Part shown: piece after piece, positions 55,525 through 64,000 of the stretch
How positions within the stretch are numbered: the stretch's first letter is position 1
Layout of the letters: each line of letters starts with the position of its first letter
Source of the DNA: Diadema setosum
Lineage: Eukaryota; Echinodermata; Echinoidea; Diadematoida; Diadematidae
DNA: 64,000 nt
Direction: 5' to 3'
Assembly (NCBI GenBank): GCA_033980235.1
Contig: CM067070.1
Span: forward strand, 9,502,195-9,566,194
The notes under the pieces: model-generated
Told to the model about the DNA's origin: nothing
Databases searched by the model: none
Seen by the model: only the letters and a program-made list of their open reading frames with translations
Position numbers and translations under genes: made by a program

Positions 55525-55910
55525 TTAAGAAATGGTCCCATAGATGGTGATGCAACAATTTCCGAGGACAGGCTGGGAATTCCAGCTCCTTACTGTTCTC
55601 GGAAAGAACGAATGGCGGTGCGATTCAGTCTTTGAGTACGGTATCTGATAGAAATGTGGTTTGATACCTAGCGTCAACTGAGTAATCTGTTTGATATTAT
55701 AGTCCTGTGCCGAAAGATGATCAAGATCATTGTGTATTTTGAACATCGTGGTTACCCTGTCATTTTCTCTGTGCTGCTGCATAGGGGTCCAGTCATATTC
55801 TTGCAGCATTTTAGTGACACGAGGTATTACGGTACCCCTGATACCATCGAAGTCCAATTTGTGCAGAAAGCCGTTCATGTCCAACCTTGTCAAAAGCTTT
55901 GGAAAAGTTC
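55525..55910 (-). pseudogene. Internally deleted LINE fragment (RT motif A fused to C-terminus)
   Basis: Minus strand. FSKAFDKV (RT motif A) and, in the next frame, LHKLDFDGIRG come first. They are followed at once by TKMLQEYDWTPMQQHRENDR and MFKIHNDLDHLS...HSFFPRTVRSWNSQP, text from the extreme C-terminus of CR1/Jockey-type LINE proteins. The roughly 300 residues that should lie between (motifs B to E) are missing. A 122-codon frame stays open over the fused part. Confidence 0.75.
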
Positions 55911-55914
55911 ATGA

Positions 55915-56940
55915 TTAAAACAGTCGTTTGAAGTCCATTTATGAAGCTTAATTTACACATGAATTGCCGGATAAGGATATTCGAGAGAAAATTTGGGCCA
56001 TGGGCTCAAAGGTCAAAGGTCAAAACTTAAAGGTTAGGAAAAAAGTGCTAATTAATGTCACTTTTTCTCCGTATCTCGGAAATATGGCTCAAGGTATCTT
56101 TATGAAACTTGTTTATACACGTATTACCAAACATTGATTGTCTTAAAAAAAAAAATGGTCATTTAGTTCAAAGGTCAGGGGACATTAGTTTCTCCATCCA
56201 TTATATCAGAGCCAATCTTTTCATCTCCCTAGAGTTGACTGTATATAGTAAGGGTCATTAAATCTTCTCTGGAATCATTCTTGGATTAAATATTGGTATA
56301 AGTTGTCGTGTTGTAACAGATTTTACTATAAACATTCACGTGAGAATTATTAAATAATTGTGTTAAAGGTACTGTCTACCATTGGGACCATATATTAAAA
56401 AAATGTTCGAGTTTAATATTACGTTTGATATGAATGCGTAGTGTCATGTACATTGTTTTTTTTTTAAGGTGTCAATCAAACTTCCCTATCATGCCAGTCT
56501 GCGGGCATATACAGTACCTGATGTGCCTGTATATTTCTTCTCGTGAAGAACGAGTTCAAATTCTTGAATGAACAGGTGGACCTATACTGCAAAAGAAATA
56601 ATCTTCATCATAAACCCCGATAATTCAAAGCTAAATGGCACACACACACACACACATACACACGGCCCAAAACTAACTAAATTCAGGACTTCTTTTATTA
56701 ATTATGTAAAGTGAATGCAGTTATTTGGAACTTGGTTGCCTATTCAAGAATTTGAATGACCGACGAGATTTCGTCGTCAGCTTGAGATGAATTTGAATGT
56801 TCCGAGAGTGAATTCGAATGACCGAATTTTGAATTTGATTGCTGATTTAGTGCTGCGAGTGTGGAATGCGTGAAACTGAATACTCGGAAAAGGAACTTGA
56901 ATGACATAAGATTGAAATTGACCGAAAAAACCTTACATGC
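55915..56940. other. Intergenic, nothing recognised
   Basis: No gene or repeat arms supported; a short CA array at 56641-56661. Confidence 0.4.
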
Positions 56941-56944
56941 ACTA

Positions 56945-58120
56945 GGTGTTTCGAAAAACATATCCCACTTTTGTTTCCTAATAATTCAAAAACTATATAT
57001 CAGATAACACTGTCATTGATATGAGTGATAGCTGAATAGTGTACAATTTGGTTGAAGGTGGTTTAAATATGAAAGCATATATAAATTTCATGAAATCTAT
57101 GATTAATTTCACAGTTAGGTTCCAGACTTTGCTCTATTTTCAACCCTCTCTACAAAATTTAACTTTGCAAAGGGGTCAATGGGTGTGTATGAGAGTGTGT
57201 GGTTAACACCCTGACAATGGTCCTGAACAATGGCCGGGGTTTGAATGCTTCATTATTCATTCATGAGAAATTCCACTATCACAGCTAGTCTTTATTCAGC
57301 CTCTGGCAGTATCTGTGTAAAGTCAAACGCCTGTCGATATTGTCGTTGAGTCGCGTCAGTGCTCTTCCTACTTCTGAAAAACGAAATTACAATGAATACC
57401 TTCTGTTCTATCGTTAACGTGGTGACAGGAAGTAAAGAAAATCAATTAGAGTATACACTTGTGTATATGGAGCCTTAAATAAATCTACTGTGAAACAAAT
57501 CGCCCCAATGATAAATGCTGCTGAACTCTTTACCAAAAATTATCTTTTTATCGAAAAAGCGAAAAATTCGTCTATTTAATTAGTAGACAGTTGTATGAAA
57601 ATGAGGAACTTTAGATCATTTATGCTTATTTATATCCCAAATTTGATAGTGATATGTGAAGCAAAATTTGAAAATGATTGCCAGCTGGAATGAACTGTGA
57701 TGTTTGCAAGCACTTTACCGTGCATGAATTCAGACTAGCAGTGCATGCCCAGGGCAATCCACATAAATTATTGATTAAGCATTCATGTGACAGGGAGCGC
57801 CAGACTGACGCCTAGTCAACAGGTGGTTCAGGCATGTCCATTGTTCAGGGCCATTGTCAGCACACACTCACATACAGATCATTGGTTCCTGTGCGAAGTT
57901 CAGTTTTTGTACAGAGGGTTAAAATTTGACCAAAATCTGAAACCTTACTTCAAAATCAATCTTCGATTTAATGAAACTGATTTATGTTTTTACGTGCAAA
58001 TTACCTTCAACCAAATTGTACAATCATGATCCAGCTATTACTCATATCAATGACATTTTTATCGAATGAATAGTTTTTGAAATATTTATGATAAAAAGTG
58101 GAAAATGTTTTTGAAACACC
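56945..58120. mobile_element. 1.18-kb TIR element with TA target duplication and ~290-bp arms
   Basis: Left GGTGTTTCGAAAAACATATC and right (reverse-complemented) GGTGTTTCAAAAACATTTTC are flanked by TA at 56943-56944 and 58121-58122. The inverted similarity runs inward for about 290 bp (shared TGTCATTGATATGAGT, TGTACAATTTGGTTGAAGG, CCCTGAACAATGG). The TA duplication suggests Tc1/mariner-type mobility. No transposase in the centre. Confidence 0.8.
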
Positions 58121-58129
58121 TAGTACAAG

Positions 58130-59595
58130 TGGAAGAATGGAACATAGAAGACTCCTTTTCATTAGCTACTAAATCGATTTTTCATCACATTGTACTTTTT
58201 CAAGAAACGTACTTATTTCCAGTAACATCATACAGTAAACTAATCAGAAACTTATCAGAAAGTGGAAAAAGCAGGCAATGAAAAATTATTTTTGAATTAA
58301 AAAGGTCCTCATTTCCGTTTTCTTCCAGAAGGTGTTGAATAATGCTGGAGGCAACCGGGGAGGTGGAAGAGAGAATCCACCTCCCTGATGCAACCATGCT
58401 TGACTGCACGTTAACCTCAGAGCAGAAGGTCAGGCTTTTTAGCTCCTCCAGCTTTGTAGCTGGGTCCAAATATTTCTTGATTCTCAGCTATTTCTTTATT
58501 CATTCCTCTTTTTTTTTTGATATGGTTTTAAAAAGAGCGATCATTCTACGTGGTACTCTTTACGTTTCTTCGTGATATTTTTTTACATATTTTACTGTGA
58601 GAGAACTTGGTTTCTCAGAATATGACAATAAGTCAATTTGATTAGAAAACAATTTAGGTTTATATCATTCTAATTCTGTAGTTTAATTATCTGCAGAGTG
58701 TGGCAGTAGGGAAACTAAAATACCATTATCTACTTTGAAAAAAAAAAATGTTTATGCTTTGAGTACATAGTTTTGATACATCAAAGGGAAATGTCATGCC
58801 CTTCTTCAAATTTACAAAGGCTAACTTTCTTTCAGCTAGTCTAAGTCAGTACTATATCCTTATGTCATTTTCAGAATGATTTCAATATCATTCAACCGTC
58901 AAATCAATTCTATTAATTCACAGAATGTCATTCGTGGGTTTCGAATTTCAATGATAATAAAGGACTTAGTTAACCCACATCCGCCGGTAATGTAGTATAT
59001 AAGCTGTTGGTGCCGGAGGCTATTTCGCTAGACTGTGCCGTCTCAAATTCAACGTGAAGTCACCGACACTTATGAGAAAGAAAAAAATGCGGAAAACTAT
59101 GAAAGAGAAAGTAATGGTATTTAATATAAAATGTAAATAAGCATCTTGTGCTGAATTATATGACGTGATATGATAATATCAACGTATGAATGACACATTT
59201 ATGAATAATCATATCACTTATTCAAGAGAAATTGTAATAAAAAAGCGTCGTAGTCTTTCCGCATAAGAACAATCATCAATTTTGAAATTGTAATAATGCA
59301 AGGTTTCCCATGGTATACGACTCATAGGGTATAATGCTTACAAATATCAAGGAATATTGAGTGAAATCTGATAGATAGTTGTGGACAAGTGTGGTCTAAG
59401 TCATAACCCTGTGGATGGGACTACAATAAAATATGTGTATACTCGGACGGCAGTGTTCGATGTCACATAGTTGTAGATCTATTCTGTTAGGTGAAATCCT
59501 CAAAAGTGAATGCTAACCCCACAGTGTCAGGAAGTGAAGCAAAGAACTGTACAGTGGGATGTCAGTTCAGCGTTCACAGGCTATAATAAACTCTA
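58130..59595. other. Intergenic with a possible promoter
   Basis: No confident gene. A segment at 58330-58425 has a good acceptor (TTTTCTTCCAG, to 58329) followed by a short open frame (MLEATGEVEERIHL), but no partner exon was found. A TATA box lies at 58996. Confidence 0.3.
58996..59003 (+). promoter_or_regulatory. Candidate TATA box
   Basis: TATATAAG lies in a locally GC-richer stretch (GTTGGTGCCGGAGGC just after). An expected start about 30 bp downstream would fall near CTAGACTGTG. No downstream gene could be linked, so this rests on motif alone. Confidence 0.3.
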
Positions 59596-59600
59596 TAAAC

Positions 59601-59942
59601 AGGCCCGTAACTAGGAATCTTATCGGAGGGTTCAGAATGAGAAAAAGTGGACCTCTTTAGTTCAAAATTCTTCTCCACTTCCGGGTTTAATCAGCTGACG
59701 AGCAAAAAAGCTTCCCCTCGCGTTTTTTTTTTTTTCGTTTCTCGTGCCACTTCCGGAATTCATCGGATGACAAGAAAAAAAAAATCGTTCTTTTTTCTAT
59801 AAATTTCTATTTGTTTTTTCTTTCTGCTAACACGTGGGTTCCGCGACTCATTTTTTTTTATATTTCTTTTATCATTTTTGCTCCAGACAAACGAAGGGTT
59901 CTGCGGAACCCCCTGAACCCCCTCCCCCGTAGTTAATGGCCT
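59601..59942. mobile_element. Small element with AGGCCCGTAACTA ends, copy 1
   Basis: Left AGGCCCGTAACTAGGA and right (reverse-complemented) AGGCCATTAACTACGGGG. Internal GTTCAGAAT(G/T)AGAAAAGTGGACC-type text recurs at 63560. Non-coding dispersed repeat. Confidence 0.6.
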
Positions 59943-59944
59943 CA

Positions 59945-60710
59945 TAAATTGCGTCATCATCCAGGCCATTTCTGCTACAGATTATCCCGTACATCGGCGT
60001 TTGCAGCGTTTGCGCGAACTACGGGATATCCTGTAGAATCACTTATATGGTTCAATTTTAACTGTATCTTCCAATACATTGGAAAAATGTATGAAAATAG
60101 ATGTTCATGCGGCTAAAACTGTAGGCCTATAATGGTATTGGATATATGATTGTTGAAATATGAAGTGACACAGTAATATTGGATATTGAAAAATTGAAAT
60201 ATTTCTATATTTAGATATTCAAAGTGATCTTAATTACTACAAACATCAGTTTTCTAAAATATCACAATCAGAAAAATGCACAAACTGGAATCAGTACCAG
60301 TGTGATTGGGGTTGGAATTGAGGAATATACATATCACAAGTGACAACACAGTTCACCATGTTTTCTCACATATCAATTGTCATTAAGGACAAAGAAACAC
60401 ACCGCGTCACATCTTTTCCATTTTTTTTAAGCATGATTATCACTGAAGTGACTACTTACACTTCAGATCAGATAGTACAGAAATACAAGGAATGTGCTGT
60501 GAATATTACGGCTATGTATAGTCTATGAGCCAGTAGCTGGAGCTCAGTAACACGATAATACACGATATACGCGATATAAAACTGATTAGCATCCGTTGTG
60601 CGCGAACACAACTTCACTGCAGATAGCCATAGAGCATCCTCCTGAGGGGAAACGTGGGTACAGCTGTGTGTCGTTGAGGCTGTCAGTGTCCATCTTTCGA
60701 CTCGATGTGG
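59945..60710. other. Intergenic, nothing recognised
   Basis: Short low-quality open frames only; likely the 3' flank of the minus-strand candidate gene at 60714. Confidence 0.35.
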
Positions 60711-60713
60711 CGG

Positions 60714-61260
60714 TCAAATTAATCGCATCGTTTTCCAGCTCCCTGACACTCCATCGACATCTACGGCAACATTATTATTTTGTTTTGTTTTGTTTCCAGA
60801 ACGGATGATGGCCACGTGATATACGTGTCCCGCCAGGCTATAGCAAGTAAGGAAAACAAAGAGTCAAATGAACAGATGATAACAAAAGACTGTTAGACCA
60901 AATACTGTTTTGAGTGTTCACTTATACATACTCAAACGTGCAAAATGTGATCGAGATCCTTATACATATTTGAATAGTATAGGCAATCATACCTTTATTT
61001 GTACTGGCGACCTCTTTGATATGTGTACATATTTATTATTGTATGATTTTTTTATTGCATGTTGACAACTTACCATGTGCAAGTCATGACAGCCAGATTT
61101 CCAGTGACAACAATCGCCATACTGATGCCATAGTAGACGTGCAACCACATTATACCATCTCCTGCAAACCAGGGTAAAAACATGAACTTTTTGACACAAT
61201 TTCGTGCTAACACTGGTCGTATGTCTTTCTTGAGCTGTTGCAAGCGAGATCTAATCTTTC
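60714..61260 (-). CDS. Candidate two-exon membrane-protein gene (partial, 3' end)
   Basis: Minus strand. Exon 61260-61074 is open throughout, from a possible acceptor CGGGCAG, and codes basic text (RSRLQQLKKDIRPVL, NCVKKF) and then a hydrophobic stretch, WLHVYYGISMAIVVTGNLAV, that would make a membrane helix. It ends at ACATG|GTAAGT. After a 236-bp intron with a pyrimidine-rich end (TTTTCCTTACTTGCTATAG), exon 60837-60714 continues in phase as LAGHVYHVAIIRSGN and a polar tail to a TGA. The family is not recognised. Upstream exons were not found, and chance cannot be excluded; a rival reading on the + strand around 60800-60845 also has splice-like ends. Confidence 0.35.
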
Positions 61261-61502
61261 CTGCCCGTGGTTAGCTCGGCATAGCGATAGCAGCTAAAGA
61301 GTGTACCAGTATCAACTTCTCATGCCTTATGAATGGCAAATTCATGTCTTTCTTCATATCGTTGTTTGGTCTTTCTCAAAAGGATACGAAAGCACAAGTT
61401 TTCGAATTACAAGTCCCCCCCCCCCCCCCCATATCACTTTCCATATTCTTCGACTCTTAGGCATTGCATATATTTTTCTCCTAAGAAGTTGCAAGCATCT
61501 AA

Positions 61503-61639
61503 TTAAAGACGCTCGGTCGTCGCGAGAAAAAGCTCAAAATACTTTCGACAAAACATAGTTTCGTACTCGCGCGAAATGTAATGCAGCATCAGCAAACAGA
61601 AATTTATCCCCATTGAAATCGACGACCGAGCGTCTTTAA
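61503..61639. mobile_element. 137-bp MITE with 20-bp perfect TIRs
   Basis: TTAAAGACGCTCGGTCGTCG at 61503-61522 is the exact reverse complement of 61620-61639. TTAA forms the outer four bases on both sides and may be the target duplication. Confidence 0.8.
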
Positions 61640-62110
61640 AGGCACTGTTCGTGATTCAGGCTGCTTTGTCATATTATTTCATAAAAGACTACTCGTTGCC
61701 TATAGAAGCTCATTTTCCTTCACATCGCTCCCGACTCGCAAGAATTCAATACATGATGACTCAGACAAAAAAAAAATCATTCTTACTCACTTGACGTTCA
61801 GATTAAGAATGAGAGTTTTATTGAGGTAAAATAAAGAGAGTGCTTACAAGGGATGCATTACAATCATACAGTTCGCTCCCGTATCATTACAAAATGCTAT
61901 ATAATCCGTTCTAACCGAACAAAAACAGCATAAATACGCAAAGCATGCGTATATTGTTGACTGTGTATTGAATAGTCAACATACGCTTGAATGTTTTGCC
62001 AAAATGGGCTGCTATCTCATTAATTTCGATTAAATGTTACATTTAACATTATTGTAACAGAGAACATTAAGTTGTTTGCACTTTCATGCCATTTTTGAAA
62101 CATATGTATA
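61640..62110. other. Intergenic, nothing recognised
   Basis: AT-rich, no supported feature. Confidence 0.4.
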
Positions 62111-62129
62111 AAAAGTGATGGTTTAGGAT

Positions 62130-62770
62130 TCCGTTGCGGTTCGCCATTCCAAAGTTCGTTATTACTTAAGTTCGTTATCCTGAAGGCTCCTTATTCCGAA
62201 GGCTCCCTATTTCAAAGGTTGGCCATTCCAAGGATTCGTTATTCCGAAGGTTCGTTAATCCGTAGGTGAAATTTAACTAATAGAGCTCGTTTATTCTGAA
62301 GGTTTTTTTTTCTGAAGATTAGTTATTCTTAAAGTTCGTAATTCGAGAAGTAAGATAAGGTTCGTCGTTCCGATGGTTCATTGCTCCGAAGAAGAAATAA
62401 GATTTATTACGTGTATTTCGAAGGTTCGCTCATCCGAAGACGATATAAGATTTGTACTTTGGAAGTTTTGTTAGCGTACTCGGCTTTTATTCTCTCTATT
62501 TTAGTTTAAGGAACCTTAATTAATGTTCCGATTAAACAACATATGGGATAACCAAGATTCTTTTATCATTTTAGGATTAACGAACCTTTGTTGCATAAAC
62601 CTTACTTTATTGTTTGAATAACAAAAATTCGGAATAACGCAGCAATGTTCGTAATAACGAACTCTATTTCATTTTGGAATAAACGACCATGTACCAGATA
62701 CCTCAGAATTTGTGTGTTTCGTAATAACGAACCTTCGAAACACGGAACTTTATTATTTCGGATTAACGTA
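62130..62770. repeat. Fold-back array of GGTTCGTTATTCCGAA units
   Basis: The left half (62130-62440) has many degenerate copies of GGTTCGTTATTCCGAA. The right half (62560-62770) has the reverse complement (TTCGGAATAACGAACC type). The two halves can fold together around an AT-rich centre. Units are 16-20 bp and diverged, so the array is old. Confidence 0.7.
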
Positions 62771-62979
62771 TTATAATAACCTTAGTTTTCCACAGAAACT
62801 GTGCTTGACACACGGAACAAACACAGAGTGCCTTGAAGCGTTCGGTCTGTACATTTTTGTTCCGTTGTTTTGTTTGTTTGTTTGTTTGTGTGTTTGTTTA
62901 TTTTTTGGAAAACGATCTGAATTTTGTTTTGACGGAAATTACTTCTTTTTTTTTTCTTGTCAGTTGCGCTCGGTATAGA

Positions 62980-63131
62980 TTTCGTTATAACGAAAATTTC
63001 ACTTTAATTGTGTTCGTTATAAGCGAGTTTTGTACCGTAGACATAATGACGATGATTTTGCGACCTGAACGTTTACTTCGTTATGACGAAATTTCGTTTT
63101 AACCGTGTTGGTTGTAACGGGAGTGCACTGT
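62980..63131. mobile_element. pogo-like element end
   Basis: The right end, reverse-complemented, reads CAGTGCACTCCCGTTACAAC followed by AACACGGTTAAAACGAAATT. The left part has TTCGTTATAACGAA. The pattern resembles Tigger/pogo-type TIRs; the left boundary is unclear. Confidence 0.45.
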
Positions 63132-63139
63132 AATCTTTA

Positions 63140-63520
63140 AATGTAGTACACAATAACAGACAACAGAGGACGTTGTACAGAATTGTATCTAATGCAGTTT
63201 GATCATTTTTAACCTCAACATATATCACACCGTGCTTTAATTTAAATAGGTACGCAGAAACTATATCACTGCGTATCACTATGCATGGTAGGCGCAGTAC
63301 GAAACTGACAAATATTACACTGTGACAAGTGCACTTCATCATTCACACAGCCGCGTCAAGTTTAACATTACACAAAGGCACATTCCATTCACACAACGTC
63401 ACGGCGCTCCATCGACACAGATCTTGTGCTTAGCACTTTCATGGTTGCATTGATCGTTCTCTGTATTTTGATAACAATTCACACTGTATCACAGCATCAC
63501 TCACACTCTTACACCATGCA
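63140..63520. other. Intergenic, nothing recognised
   Basis: A minus-strand 89-codon frame (63342-63073) has no domain and overlaps the pogo-like end, so it was not called. Confidence 0.4.
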
Positions 63521-63523
63521 ACC

Positions 63524-63723
63524 AGGCCCGTAATTAGGACTTCCGTGGGGGGAGGGGGGTTCAGAATTAGAAAAGTGGACCTTTTTATTTCAATTTTATG
63601 CTCAGTTTCGTTATTTTACTCATACCGAGCAATACCAAGGAGCAAAGCGGGGGGGGGGGGGGGGGGGGTGTTCCCATGCATTCCCCGGAACATCGCCTCC
63701 CCCCCCCCCCGAATTACGGGACT
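63524..63723. mobile_element. Small element with AGGCCCGTAATTA ends, copy 2
   Basis: Left AGGCCCGTAATTAGGAC and right (reverse-complemented) AGTCCCGTAATTCGGGG. It has poly-G and poly-C tracts and the same GTTCAGAATTAGAAAAGTGGACC-type text as 59601-59942. Confidence 0.6.
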
Positions 63724-63867
63724 GACAACGCTTGCATAGTGCTCAACGATAGCTTGTGTCCATACTTTTACTCACAATTCACATAATTTTCCTGTTCACC
63801 ATTCACTTAAAGGGAATATGCAACGCAAACGCATATCTTTTGTCAGTCAGTATAGTTTTCTCCTCTG

Positions 63868-63869
<2 letters not shown>

Positions 63870-63898
<29 letters not shown>

Positions 63899-63913
63899 GG
63901 GGGGGGGGGGGGG
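63870..63913. repeat. Poly-T/poly-G tract
   Basis: A run of about 26 T followed by about 15 G after GC, then GTATCCAGGC. Same type of homopolymer-bearing dispersed repeat as at 3322 and 49200. Confidence 0.8.
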
Positions 63914-64000
63914 CGTATCCAGGCAACTTATGATGAAATATATGGCATATTCTTTTGACCACAGTAATGCTGAAGGTATGATAAATCAACACAAGCCTAC

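Noticed and set aside
63073..63342. 89-codon minus-strand frame with a Cys/Leu-rich segment
   Set aside because: Overlaps a pogo-like terminal repeat, has no splice support and no recognisable domain.

Overview
The window looks like a repeat-rich, AT-rich stretch of an invertebrate deuterostome nuclear genome. An echinoderm, probably a sea urchin or relative, fits best. The reasons are spliced genes with GT-AG introns, a cytosolic-type HSP70 pair with the hsc70-type first coding intron, an Ngaro/PAT-type tyrosine-recombinase retroelement, an RTE endonuclease fragment, large fold-back elements resembling sea urchin TU elements, and many short TIR elements. The organism call is inference; no diagnostic host marker was compared.

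Host genes. Two HSP70 paralogues lie in tandem on the + strand: gene 1 with exons 3970-4157 and 7545-9207, and gene 2 with exons 34234-34421 and 37917-39600. Each has one phase-2 intron of about 3.4-3.5 kb at the same codon. The proteins (616 and 623 residues) keep the ATPase domain signatures but lack the C-terminal GGMP/EEVD tail. Their proximal promoters are clearly homologous, about 0.3 kb upstream of each ATG. A weaker candidate host gene is a two-exon minus-strand membrane-protein fragment at 61260-60714.

Mobile DNA fills most of the rest. From left to right: a TIR element interrupted by a TTAA-flanked palindromic MITE (641-1723); a pogo/Tigger-like MITE (11001-11448); an I-like non-LTR retrotransposon (13231-18686), heavily mutated and carrying a nested LINE-tail insertion with a roughly 125-bp flanking duplication, the whole bracketed by two inverted arms (12161 and 19225); CR1/L2-like and RTE-like remnants on the minus strand (20.4-23.2 kb); a 16-bp-TIR element carrying five perfect RFX X-box motifs (23868-24890); a 3.24-kb fold-back transposon (26976-30215) with a 6-bp target duplication; a 2.47-kb element with an 8-bp target duplication (30647-33111) containing two younger insertions; L1/Tx1-like fragments (41.5 kb and 46.3-48.2 kb); a Gypsy-like LTR/gag fragment (45.0-46.1 kb, minus); and a nearly complete Ngaro/PAT-type element (48402-54765) with split direct repeats, spliced gag, RT-RNase H and tyrosine recombinase, inserted into a copy of the same 690-bp TIR element seen intact at 42732-43421. 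The right end (55-64 kb) holds another LINE fragment, a 1.2-kb TA-flanked TIR element and several small palindromic repeats.

The HSP70 pair is the only clear host function. The rest is a layered record of insertions whose relative ages can be read because several empty sites are present in the same window.
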